Assembly: GCA_937893635.1 (NCBI GenBank)
Contig: CALBGF010000264.1
Location: forward strand, 1 to 7,164
From: an uncultured Mollicutes bacterium
GTDB lineage: Bacteria > Bacillota_I > Bacilli_A > RFN20 > CAG-826
Length of the DNA stretch: 7,164 nucleotides
Direction: 5' to 3'
The position numbers and the translations under genes are program-made. Under the pieces are notes generated by a model. The model saw nothing but the letters and a program-made list of their open reading frames with translations. It made no database searches and was not told the DNA's origin. Shown here one piece after another: positions 1-6,502 of the stretch (its first letter is position 1; every line of letters starts with the position of its first letter).

Positions 1-933
1 TGCATTTCTAAGTCCTAAATCCGTAAAGTAATATTTATAAATTGATTTCAAATATTTTTTGCCTTTTACATCGTATCTAATAGCTTCATTTAGCAAGAAT
101 GAATCTTTCATATACCCAATGTGTTTGCTGATTGTATTGTGGTCATATACTATTTTCAATTCACTTTTAAATGAATTTTCTAATTTTGAGGCATTAGTAT
201 AAGAACCAATAGATGATGCTAAAATATTAATTAAAGTCTCAAAAGAATCTTTGTTTGTTATATTGTTTCTTTCATAGATATCTTTTAAGTAGATTTCATC
301 AAATAAGCCTTTTAAATAATTAATTTTTTGTTCAGGTTTTTGGTAAGATAAAACTAATGGCATACCTCCAAAAGTAGAATATTGCTTATATGCTTCTTCA
401 AAAGATAAACCAACATAATCATAGAATTCCTTAAATGATAATGGAAATATCTTAATTTGATCTCCTCTACCTCTAAATTCTGTGACTATATCCGTAGATA
501 ACATTTTAGAATTACTTCCAGTAACATAAACATCATAGTTTTCATGTCTTAAAAAGCCATTTAAAGTTCCAACAAAGTTCTCAAGCAATTGAACTTCATC
601 TAGCAATAGATAAAAATAATCATTTTCATTTGTTACATCGTTTATATACGCTCTAAATTTTTTAGAATTTACAATATAACTCTTTTTTTTAGATTCATAG
701 ATTTTTGTACTTTCATTCGGAAAATATTTATCTAATTTATCTAAATCTTCATCAAAATCAAAAGCAAATCTTATAATATTTTCTTTTTTTACATTATTTT
801 CAATCAAATAATTATAAAACAATTTATTCAAAATATATGATTTGCCGCATCTTCTTATTCCCGTTATTATTTTAACTAATCCATTGTTTTTCCTATCAAT
901 AATTTCATTTAAATATCTTTCTCTTTTTATCAT
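1..933 (-). CDS. AAA_14/DUF4143-type P-loop ATPase, 3' end beyond the window
   Basis: The frame is open for 311 codons from ATG at 933 to the window edge, so the C-terminus is missing. Visible in order: Walker A GIRRCGKS at residues 25-32, Walker B LLLDEVQ with D112-E113, a sensor-1-type VTGSNSK (137-143), then FGGMP, and a helical winged-helix-like part ending at YYFTDLGLRNA, where the family's nuclease-like DUF4143 domain begins. It aligns closely with the protein at 2566-3876; both contain VTGSNSKMLSTDIVTEFR, while the codons differ at several synonymous positions, so this is an old, selected paralogy. The start is supported by AAAAAAGGTG six bases upstream; the slightly earlier ATG at 938 meets TGA after one codon. 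The family is common in accessory regions of AT-rich Firmicutes and has no settled function. Family assignment is strong; biochemical role unknown. Confidence 0.9.
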   Translation of the reverse strand, partial: MIKRERYLNEIIDRKNNGLVKIITGIRRCGKSYILNKLFYNYLIENNVKKENIIRFAFDFDEDLDKLDKYFPNESTKIYESKKKSYIVNSKKFRAYINDVTNENDYFYLLLDEVQLLENFVGTLNGFLRHENYDVYVTGSNSKMLSTDIVTEFRGRGDQIKIFPLSFKEFYDYVGLSFEEAYKQYSTFGGMPLVLSYQKPEQKINYLKGLFDEIYLKDIYERNNITNKDSFETLINILASSIGSYTNASKLENSFKSELKIVYDHNTISKHIGYMKDSFLLNEAIRYDVKGKKYLKSIYKYYFTDLGLRNA

Positions 934-935
934 AC

Positions 936-977
936 CATTCACCTTTTTTGCAGTTTACTATATTTTTCGTTAATAAT
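936..977 (-). repeat. Gene-proximal direct repeat with palindrome ATAGTAAACTGC, upstream of the 933 start
   Basis: This 42-bp segment matches 1012-1053 at 36 of 42 positions. Its core (950-961) is the imperfect palindrome GCAGTTTACTAT, flanked by T runs on the plus strand. On the coding strand of the adjacent gene it begins 16 bases before the ATG, and the repeat includes that gene's Shine-Dalgarno sequence. A protein bound here would sit at the transcription start or RBS, so an operator is the simplest reading. An RNA hairpin would be weak. Confidence 0.65.
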
Positions 978-1006
978 ATGCTACTACATTCTTATTGATT
1001 TTTCAA
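973..1006 (-). promoter_or_regulatory. Possible promoter of the 1-933 gene, between its two palindromes
   Basis: On the minus strand a TATTAT box lies at 978-973, eleven bases upstream of the proximal palindrome. TTGAAA at 1006-1001 is a -35-like hexamer, but its spacing to TATTAT is 22 bp; with TAGCAT (983-978) as -10 it would be 17 bp. Neither pairing is ideal. The position matches that of the TATAAT box in front of the paralogue at 2566-3876, which is the main reason to list it. Confidence 0.35.
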
Positions 1007-1011
1007 CATTG

Positions 1012-1053
1012 CATTCACTTTTTTTGTAGTTTACTACATTTTTTGTAAATTAT
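1012..1053 (-). repeat. Gene-distal direct repeat with perfect palindrome GTAGTTTACTAC
   Basis: The core at 1026-1037 is a perfect 12-bp palindrome (GTAGT, TT, ACTAC) between T7 and ATTTTTT. It repeats the segment at 936-977 with a 76-bp offset, about seven helical turns. It may act with the proximal copy as a looping operator pair for the minus-strand gene. It lies 54 bp upstream of the plus-strand -35 box at 1091, so an effect on the divergent gene is also possible. Confidence 0.65.
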
Positions 1054-1090
1054 TCGGCTCTAAAAAGAATTTTAAGGGTATTTTCCATTA

Positions 1091-1119
1091 TTTACAAGAG
1101 TCAATTTTTATAATATAAT
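1091..1119 (+). promoter_or_regulatory. Sigma-70/SigA-type promoter of the 1159-2538 gene
   Basis: TTTACA at 1091-1096 (5 of 6 match to TTGACA) is followed after exactly 17 bp by TATAAT at 1114-1119. Transcription would start near 1126, leaving a short leader of about 33 nt with the RBS GGGAG at 1145-1149. This is the best-formed promoter in the window. Confidence 0.7.
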
Positions 1120-1123
1120 TAAT

Positions 1124-1142
1124 TCGGTTGAAACCGAGTCGG
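1124..1142 (+). promoter_or_regulatory. Inverted repeat TCGGTT-GA-AACCGA at the transcription start, possible operator
   Basis: TCGGTT (1124-1129) and AACCGA (1132-1137) form a perfect 6-bp inverted repeat with a 2-bp centre. A further TCGG at 1139-1142 is also complementary to CCGA at 1134-1137. The stretch is unusually GC-rich for this window and overlaps the predicted transcription start, just before the RBS. The 2-nt loop makes a DNA operator more likely than an RNA hairpin. No binding protein can be named. Confidence 0.4.
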
Positions 1143-1158
1143 ATGGGAGCGAACAAAA

Positions 1159-2538
1159 ATGAATTTTATAGGAAGAACTGAAGAAATAAAGAAATTAAAC
1201 AAAGTCATTAATTCTAATGAATTTTCTTTTTCTTTGATTTTTGGAAGACGTCGTGTAGGCAAAAGTGAACTTATAAAACACGTAATTAAGCCAATCAACG
1301 CCATTAAAATTTATTATGAATGTAAAGCTGTATCAGAATTAAGTAATGTTTCTGGATTAAGTGACATTTTATCCGAAGAATTTAATTTACCAAAATTAAA
1401 CTTTGACAGTATAGAATCAATATTAAAATACATTTTTGAATTGTCCAAAAAGCAAAAAATAATTTTAGTCTTAGATGAATATCCTTATCTTAGGAATAAT
1501 GTCGAAGGCATGGATAGTATCTTACAAGCTTTAATTGATAAATATAAAGATAGTTCAAAATTATCATTCTTAATATTAGGTTCATACATTGATGTAATGC
1601 GTTCTTTGTTACTTCATTCTAATCCTTTATATGGTAGAGTTGATTTAACAATTGAACTTAAACCAATGGATTATTACGATTCATCTTTGTTTTATCCTAA
1701 TTATTCAATTGAAGATAAAGTTAAGATTTATTCTGTATTTGGTGGCATTCCTTATTACAATAGATTAATTGATGATTCAAAAAGTGTCAAAGAAAATATA
1801 ATTGATTTAATCGCATCAAATGGAGCAAGACTTGAAAATGAAGTATCTATGTATTTAAACTCAGAAATTTCTAAAATTGTGAATGCTAATGAAGTATTTG
1901 AAGCATTATCACGTGGATATTCTAAATATAGTGATATTTTATCTCAATCACATGTCTCTAGTGGGCCGACTTTAATCGATGTGTTAGATAAATTAATACG
2001 AATGGATGTAGTTAGTAAAACAAGTCCAATTAACGATTCTTCTAATAAAAAGAAATTTAGATATTATATTTCTGATAATTTATCTTTATTTTATTACAAA
2101 TATATTTTCAAATACTCTTCACAATTAAAAATCATGGACTCTAATATATTTTATGACAAATATATTTTAAAAGATTTTGAAGAACAATATGTTCCACATA
2201 TTTTCGAACGCATATGCACACAATTTTTAATTAGACAAAATAAATCAGGATTAATTGATCCAGTTTTTGAAAAGATTGGTAAATATTATTATGATAATCC
2301 TAAAGAGCATCGTAACGGTGAATTTGATGTAGTAACAGAAGATTCTTTAGGATATGTATTTTATGAGGCAAAATTTAGAAAAGATGTCATTACTGATAAA
2401 ATAATTGATGAGGAAATCAAACAAGTTAATATGACTGGTTTAAATTGCTATAAGTATGTTTTTATATCTCAAAGTGGTTTTTCATGTACACCAAAAGATA
2501 ATGTCCAATTAATAGATTTAAAGCAATTATTCGAATAA
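1159..2538 (+). CDS. ATPase_2/DUF234-type ATPase with C-terminal PD-(D/E)xK nuclease-like domain
   Basis: 459 aa, full length for this family of archaeal-type AAA+/STAND-like ATPases. The N-terminal FIGRTEEI box precedes Walker A GRRRVGKS (29-36). Walker B is ILVLDEYPYL with D106-E107, and a sensor-like FLILGSY follows at 138-143. GGIPYY (195-200) closes the ATPase part. Residues about 243-292 look like a winged helix, and the C-terminus carries E350 (FERIC), D390 in GEFDVV, and E403-A-K405 in YEAKF. These match the order and spacing of a PD-(D/E)xK active site, so, unlike many relatives, nuclease activity is plausible. Start: ATG at 1159 with GGGAG nine bases upstream. It is divergent from the gene at 933 and convergent with the gene ending at 2566, with only 27 bp between stops and no evident terminator. 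No signal peptide or membrane segment, so cytosolic. Family is confident; the cellular role is unknown. Confidence 0.9.
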   Translation: MNFIGRTEEIKKLNKVINSNEFSFSLIFGRRRVGKSELIKHVIKPINAIKIYYECKAVSELSNVSGLSDILSEEFNLPKLNFDSIESILKYIFELSKKQKIILVLDEYPYLRNNVEGMDSILQALIDKYKDSSKLSFLILGSYIDVMRSLLLHSNPLYGRVDLTIELKPMDYYDSSLFYPNYSIEDKVKIYSVFGGIPYYNRLIDDSKSVKENIIDLIASNGARLENEVSMYLNSEISKIVNANEVFEALSRGYSKYSDILSQSHVSSGPTLIDVLDKLIRMDVVSKTSPINDSSNKKKFRYYISDNLSLFYYKYIFKYSSQLKIMDSNIFYDKYILKDFEEQYVPHIFERICTQFLIRQNKSGLIDPVFEKIGKYYYDNPKEHRNGEFDVVTEDSLGYVFYEAKFRKDVITDKIIDEEIKQVNMTGLNCYKYVFISQSGFSCTPKDNVQLIDLKQLFE

Positions 2539-2565
2539 AAGTTTCAATTAATTGCAATAGCCATG

Positions 2566-3876
2566 TTAATTTTTAATAAATCTTAATAGAAAATCTGTTA
2601 TTCCAATAATAGTAAATCCATTATTATCTATAGTCTCTTTTATTGGCTTATTGATAACCACTATTTTTTGAATTGAATTATGAAGTTTTAAAAATGGTTT
2701 TGTTTCTCTAACTATAACATCTTTACTATTATAATCAGCGCATACTTGAATATAAAATTGCTTTATTCCTTTTTTTGCAACAAAATCAATTTCATAATTC
2801 TTTTTAACACTTTTTCCTTCTTTGTTTTTTTCCACTGAATTAATAGTTCCAATATTAACACTATATCCATTATAAATTAATTCATTATAGACAATATTTT
2901 CAAGCATTTGTCCTTCATCATTAAAAGCAAAATTTAAACGTGCATTTCTAAGACCATTATCAATAAAATAATATTTTTTTAAAGCACCTATTTCACTATT
3001 TCCTTTAATATCATATCTTTTTGCTTCACTTATTAAAAACGAATCTAAAAAGTAATTTAAATACCTCTCAATAGTGGTTTTATCAACTGTTTCTTTTTTT
3101 ACACTTCTATAAATGTTACTAAGTTTTTCAGAATTAATTAATTGACCACATTCTTCACTAATTATGTTACATAGTTCATCAAGCACTTCACTTTTTTTGA
3201 GACTATTATGATCTAATATATCTTTAAAATATGTGGCTTGAAATAAATTTGTTAAATATGACTTTTTATCATCATAATCTTTTAACACTGCAAGTGGCAT
3301 ACCGCCATATATCATATATTCATAAATAGCTTCTACTTCACTAATTTCTTTATAATTATAAAATTCTTCGAATGATAATGGCTTTATGCTAATATTAGTG
3401 GCTTTATCCCTAAACTCAGTAACAATATCTGTCGATAACATCTTAGAGTTAGAGCCTGTAACATACAAATCAATATTCTTTTCTCTAGATAGTCCTAAAA
3501 TTAAATCCACAAATGAAATAACATTTTTACTATTTTTATTTGCTAGTTTGATTACTCCATTTGTATAAATAGGATTTATTATTGTATCAATCAATTGTAC
3601 TTCATCAATAAAAACATAATAGTATTCATTAGGATTTACAACACTTCTAATATATTTATCAAGTTCTAATGGATTTCGGCACTTAGCATTTCTTAAATCA
3701 TCTAATTCAACAATTATTATGTTTTGCTTCTTTACACCAACAGAGAGCAAATAATTATAATAAATTTCTTTTAATAAATATGATTTACCACATCTTCTTA
3801 CGCCAGTGATAACTTTAGGGAATCCGTTATGTTGTGCTGCAATTAAGGTTTTTAAATATACCGGTCTATTAATCAT
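2566..3876 (-). CDS. AAA_14/DUF4143-type P-loop ATPase, complete paralogue of the 1-933 gene
   Basis: 436 aa from ATG at 3876, which has AAAGGAGA six bases upstream. A TTG at 3882 in the same frame would touch the RBS and is not used. Walker A GVRRCGKS lies at residues 25-32, exactly as in the other copy. Walker B is VFIDEVQ (D91-E92), sensor-1-type VTGSNSK is at 139-145, GGMPLAV at 191-197, a winged-helix-like region spans about 225-300, and the DUF4143 domain starts near YYFIDNGLRNA (302-312). DUF4143 resembles PD-(D/E)xK nucleases: E362-I-D364 is present, but the expected ExK strand reads YIQVCAD (375-381), with Q and C in the catalytic places. Catalysis is therefore doubtful, a state common in this subfamily. 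Codons differ from the paralogue at synonymous sites, so the pair is not a recent duplication. Cytosolic; function unknown. The paired palindromes upstream suggest a controlled promoter. Confidence 0.92.
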   Translation of the reverse strand: MINRPVYLKTLIAAQHNGFPKVITGVRRCGKSYLLKEIYYNYLLSVGVKKQNIIIVELDDLRNAKCRNPLELDKYIRSVVNPNEYYYVFIDEVQLIDTIINPIYTNGVIKLANKNSKNVISFVDLILGLSREKNIDLYVTGSNSKMLSTDIVTEFRDKATNISIKPLSFEEFYNYKEISEVEAIYEYMIYGGMPLAVLKDYDDKKSYLTNLFQATYFKDILDHNSLKKSEVLDELCNIISEECGQLINSEKLSNIYRSVKKETVDKTTIERYLNYFLDSFLISEAKRYDIKGNSEIGALKKYYFIDNGLRNARLNFAFNDEGQMLENIVYNELIYNGYSVNIGTINSVEKNKEGKSVKKNYEIDFVAKKGIKQFYIQVCADYNSKDVIVRETKPFLKLHNSIQKIVVINKPIKETIDNNGFTIIGITDFLLRFIKN

Positions 3877-3882
3877 ACGCAA

Positions 3883-3912
3883 TCTCCTTTTTAGTAGAAT
3901 TCTACCTTTTTT
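3883..3912 (-). repeat. Gene-proximal 30-bp repeat with palindrome GTAGAATTCTAC, overlapping the RBS
   Basis: The perfect 12-bp palindrome lies at 3894-3905 between T runs. The 30-bp unit is repeated at 3957-3986 with a single difference (A at 3893, G at 3967). On the gene's strand the palindrome ends 17 bases before the ATG, and the unit includes the AAAAAGGAGA ribosome site. Its position directly after the -10 box suggests an operator blocking transcription start or early elongation. Confidence 0.7.
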
Positions 3913-3915
3913 ACG

Positions 3916-3941
3916 ATTATATTTTATGCTAATAAAGTCAA
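3916..3941 (-). promoter_or_regulatory. Probable promoter of the 2566-3876 gene, between its two palindromes
   Basis: On the minus strand a perfect TATAAT lies at 3921-3916, ten bases upstream of the proximal palindrome. TTGACT at 3941-3936 is a good -35 hexamer, but the 14-bp spacer is short. TTGATT at 3949-3944 gives 22 bp. Either the promoter relies mainly on its -10 box or it needs an activator. Transcription would start near 3909. Confidence 0.5.
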
Positions 3942-3956
3942 ATAATCAATATTTAG

Positions 3957-3986
3957 TCTCCTTTTTGGTAGAATTCTACCTTTTTT
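3957..3986 (-). repeat. Gene-distal 30-bp repeat with palindrome GGTAGAATTCTACC
   Basis: Here the palindrome is perfect over 14 bp (3967-3980). It is the upstream partner of the copy at 3883-3912, with a 74-bp offset, so both sites fall on nearly the same helical face. The copied unit again contains AAAAAGGAGA, although no gene starts nearby, so the sequence next to the palindrome was copied or kept along with it. Relative to the predicted start it lies at about -58 to -71. Confidence 0.7.
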
Positions 3987-4012
3987 TTACATTATTTTCA
4001 CTGCTTAATATC

Positions 4013-4050
4013 AAAAAAAGACCGAGTACCGAAAGAACTCAAGGCCTTTT
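4013..4050 (-). terminator. Intrinsic terminator-like hairpin with T7 tail
   Basis: Read on the minus strand, AAAAGGCC and GAGT pair with ACTC and GGTCTTTT: the paired blocks are 4047-4050/4016-4019, 4046/4020, 4043-4044/4022-4023 and 4037-4040/4024-4027. There is one mismatch and a 2-nt bulge. A TCTTTTTTT tail follows. It would stop transcripts from the ATPase-TOPRIM operon about 260 nt past its last stop codon and insulate the next minus-strand gene. On the plus strand the tail is only TTTTAG, so it is weak that way. The imperfect stem lowers confidence. Confidence 0.5.
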
Positions 4051-4312
4051 AGTAAATAGCAAAATTGACTGTGATTAACTATATCATCAATTTGGTATTA
4101 ATTCATAGCGGCATGTCACCTTTTGTGCTGATATTCTATCATTTGTCACCATTATTGTTACATGTTTTTGTAATGCTTAAACATAATTTAATTTGAATTT
4201 ATCGCATTTAATCAATTTTTAAGTTTAAGGAACACTTTTTTTATAATTTACATTTAAATAAAAAATCCATTAAAATGCATTGTCAATCATAGTAATAGCA
4301 ATATTAAATATA
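4051..4312. other. Non-coding stretch with repeated TGTCACC, possible mobile-element relic
   Basis: No convincing reading frame on either strand. TGTCACC occurs at 4114-4120 and 4144-4150, exactly 30 bp apart. CATGTCAC (4112-4119) and GTTACATG (4157-4164) form an inverted pair with 7 of 8 positions complementary. Repeated short boxes of this sort occur at ends of some insertion sequences, the IS21 family among them, but there is no transposase, second end or target duplication here. A weak CATT/AATG hairpin (4268-4277) followed on the minus strand by T-rich DNA might be an early terminator for the gene ending at 4313. Confidence 0.3.
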
Positions 4313-5011
4313 TTAATTTTTATATTGTTTCAGCAAATCTAATAAAACAATAAAATTAGTGCCTCTTCTAATAGAATTAGAATTCTTCATTATGTAATCC
4401 CAACTATCCTCGTAATTGTGTGGAACACTAAAACCACATTCACTCATTTTATTATAAAATTCTTTTGGTTTATCTTTATAATATTCTTCAAATTTGTTTG
4501 ACAAATTTTTCTTTTCTTCATCACTACAATTATGAAGATTATATAATATGTGTTCTAGATTTCTTGAAAAGAATAAAACCTTATAGTTAACATTAGAAAT
4601 TTTATCAAGTGATATTAAATACTTATATATTTCTTTTTTATTTTCATTAATCATTCTACTTTTTGTTATATCATCAGTATAAATTATTCCTAATTCTTCA
4701 TCAAAAGAATAACCATTTTCAACAACAGCATAAGCATCACCAGATACAAATGCACCATCGGTATCAATTATATGAAATACGCCAAAAAAGTCTGATGGAT
4801 ATAAATGATATTGTCTTTTATACTCATCAATTATGCTTTTCAAATTAGTATGACAAGATTTTTTTGTAGCACCTTGCTTTAATGCTATATCACCATGAGT
4901 AATATAAGATTGTATAGAAATGCCTTCTTTTTTTATAAATTCTTTAATAGGAGCATATATTGTTACTTGATCTGATTTTCCTTCGCAAATTATTAATAAA
5001 AATTTATTCAT
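4313..5011 (-). CDS. Small TOPRIM-like protein, partner of the overlapping ATPase
   Basis: 232 aa, full-length-looking. The N-terminus KFLLIICEGKSDQVTIY is a typical TOPRIM first motif: a hydrophobic strand ending in E10-G11, then S13-D14. The second TOPRIM motif fits VFHIIDTDGAF with D83 and D85 after a further hydrophobic strand. FFSRNLEHILYNL (147-159) resembles in position the conserved NPCFELWL-like segment of RloB proteins. TOPRIM residues of this kind bind Mg2+ and in OLD, Gabija and PARIS proteins cleave DNA or tRNA. The ATG overlaps the end of the ATPase gene by 8 bp and has AGGAGAA ten bases upstream inside that gene, so the two are translationally coupled and the products probably interact. 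No membrane segment. Alternatives are RloB (PF13707), a DUF4435/AriB-like effector or a new TOPRIM subgroup; sequence alone does not decide. Fold call moderate, partnership strong. Confidence 0.72.
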   Translation of the reverse strand: MNKFLLIICEGKSDQVTIYAPIKEFIKKEGISIQSYITHGDIALKQGATKKSCHTNLKSIIDEYKRQYHLYPSDFFGVFHIIDTDGAFVSGDAYAVVENGYSFDEELGIIYTDDITKSRMINENKKEIYKYLISLDKISNVNYKVLFFSRNLEHILYNLHNCSDEEKKNLSNKFEEYYKDKPKEFYNKMSECGFSVPHNYEDSWDYIMKNSNSIRRGTNFIVLLDLLKQYKN

Positions 5012-6455
5012 GGTTTATAAGTTCTCCTGCTTTAACAAAAGAACGATAAATATCATATAAATCAATTGGCTCAGAAAAATTATTATCGCTATCTAAAAAT
5101 AATCTTCTTAAGTATTGATTTCTTAAATTCTCCGTTTTGCTTAATCGAGGATAAGAAATATATCTATCATTTTCATCTAATGATGAGAAAATGATTGAAT
5201 CTCTAATTACCTCTAAAGCGCGCAAATTATGTGATGTAAACAAGAATTGTCCTTTTGCTTCTTCTTTAAATCCTTTTAATAATTCTCCTAATAAATATTC
5301 AAAAATACCTGAATCAAACTCATCAACAACTAAAATTGATGATTTATTGTTAAAGACATCGACCATTGAAGAAATCAATGAAATTATCTTCTTAATACCA
5401 TCTGATTCTAATCTTAATGGTATTCTTAAATCATTTCTAATCGAAACCACTTCGCATCTAAAACCTTCTATGCCATTTTCTAAAATTGCATTACCTAAAT
5501 CCACTACTTCGACATGCATGTTAGGAATTATTTTATTAATAACGATATCTATTTCTTTAAAATAATCAAAAACTATTGGTTTTATTTCATTGTTTAATAT
5601 ACTTTCTCCAAAAATAGAGAATTTTCCAAAAATAGTGTTGATTGTTTTATTTGTTTCACTCCTATAAAAAAATGGTATTGCATCAATTGCCGCGATTTGA
5701 CTAATTTCTTTATTATCATACACATGCATGTTATGTGTAGCATATATTTTTAATCTTTTAAGTGAATTAGCTTCAAATTGTAATTCCTTTACTTTATACA
5801 AAATGGAAATAAATGTATCCGAAAAAATAAAACTAGAATTGTCTGAACTTATGGATCCCACTAATCGTTGTAATACACCTATTGTAGTTTTATCATATTT
5901 TTTAAGTAAAGTAACTAATGATAATGGTTGAATAAAATTCAATAAATTTTCATTTAAAAAATCAACTTCTACTAATTTTACTTTATTGTTCCATTTATCT
6001 AATTCTTCAGAAAATATTTTATATGATAATTTTTCTGATTTAATAAATGCAGTTTTTGTTGAATCATTTTTACCTAAAACAACTTCATAAATACACATCA
6101 TTTTTTTAATATCATCAATAAAGTAAGTTAATTCTAACGATGCTTCATTCTCATTTTTATTAATAATATCGTAAACTTCTTTTTCATCAAAATGATTGAC
6201 TCTAGAATCATTTTCTTTTAAGTCTCTGCTAGCAATAATGCTCTTTAAAATATTAAATGCATTCACCATGGCGGTCTTTGAACTACCATTCGGCCCATAG
6301 ATTCCAATTACATCTGATGTTTTTAAATCAAATAGTCCTTTTTCTACTTGTTTTTTTGATTTAAATTCTATGTTTCCTTGCTTAACATTTTTTATGTTTT
6401 TTATCTTAATAGATAATAGTCTAATGCCTACATTCATGTCATGTACCTCTTGCAT
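5004..6455 (-). CDS. ABC/SMC-like AAA_15/AAA_21 ATPase, first gene of a two-gene putative defence operon
   Basis: 483 aa. RLLSIKIKNIKNVKQGNIEF (12-31) is the usual N-terminal strand pair of RecF/SMC-like ATPases. Walker A is GPNGSSKT (54-61), in which the normal Gly before Lys is Ser59. An ABC-signature-like ESDGIKK lies at 350-356, Walker B SILVVDEFDSG at 373-383 with D378-E379, and the switch histidine is H409 in LFTSHN. A basic C-terminal tail with NLRNQYLRRL (443-452) follows. These put it with the OLD/AriA/RloA-type ATPases that act as sensors or scaffolds for a TOPRIM effector; here the effector is the next gene. Start: ATG 6455 has AGGTGGTGAT upstream; ATG 6437 (residue 7) has AGAGGT at an ideal seven bases and would also fit the family N-terminus. 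Cytosolic. The ATPase superfamily is near certain; defence role is inferred from the pairing. Confidence 0.9.
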   Translation of the reverse strand: MQEVHDMNVGIRLLSIKIKNIKNVKQGNIEFKSKKQVEKGLFDLKTSDVIGIYGPNGSSKTAMVNAFNILKSIIASRDLKENDSRVNHFDEKEVYDIINKNENEASLELTYFIDDIKKMMCIYEVVLGKNDSTKTAFIKSEKLSYKIFSEELDKWNNKVKLVEVDFLNENLLNFIQPLSLVTLLKKYDKTTIGVLQRLVGSISSDNSSFIFSDTFISILYKVKELQFEANSLKRLKIYATHNMHVYDNKEISQIAAIDAIPFFYRSETNKTINTIFGKFSIFGESILNNEIKPIVFDYFKEIDIVINKIIPNMHVEVVDLGNAILENGIEGFRCEVVSIRNDLRIPLRLESDGIKKIISLISSMVDVFNNKSSILVVDEFDSGIFEYLLGELLKGFKEEAKGQFLFTSHNLRALEVIRDSIIFSSLDENDRYISYPRLSKTENLRNQYLRRLFLDSDNNFSEPIDLYDIYRSFVKAGELINHE

Positions 6456-6502
6456 TTAGTTTATCACCACCTATTTAAAATTGCAAGCTTTTTATTTGTT
6501 TT

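Noticed and set aside
988..1006. Leader peptide MLKNQ on the minus strand after the distal repeat
   Set aside because: It would lie upstream of the likely -10 box and so outside the transcript, and five codons are not significant.
936..1053. Repeats upstream of the first AAA_14 gene as a CRISPR array or terminators
   Set aside because: Only two units, with differences between them and no cas genes; the palindrome arms are 5 bp with a 2-bp centre, too weak for a terminator hairpin.
2539..2565. CAATTAATTG palindrome (2545-2554) between convergent stops as a bidirectional terminator
   Set aside because: All-AT centre with no loop and no GC stem; such palindromes are common by chance in DNA of this composition.
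3877..3882. TTG at 3882 as start of the second AAA_14/DUF4143 gene
   Set aside because: It would lie immediately next to the GGAGA ribosome site; ATG at 3876 has ideal spacing and aligns its Walker A at the same residue numbers as the paralogue.
3894..3980. EcoRI sites (GAATTC) in both palindromes as restriction-modification targets
   Set aside because: No methylase or restriction enzyme is seen; GAATTC is simply the centre of the GTAGAATTCTAC palindrome.
3806..4078. Plus-strand open frame of 90 codons
   Set aside because: It lies antisense to the start of a strong gene and runs through the palindromes and terminator hairpin; no ribosome site and no recognisable domain.
5191..5565. Plus-strand open frame of 124 codons
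   Set aside because: Antisense to the conserved signature-like and Walker B region of the ATPase at 5004-6455; its openness is a by-product of that gene's codon use.
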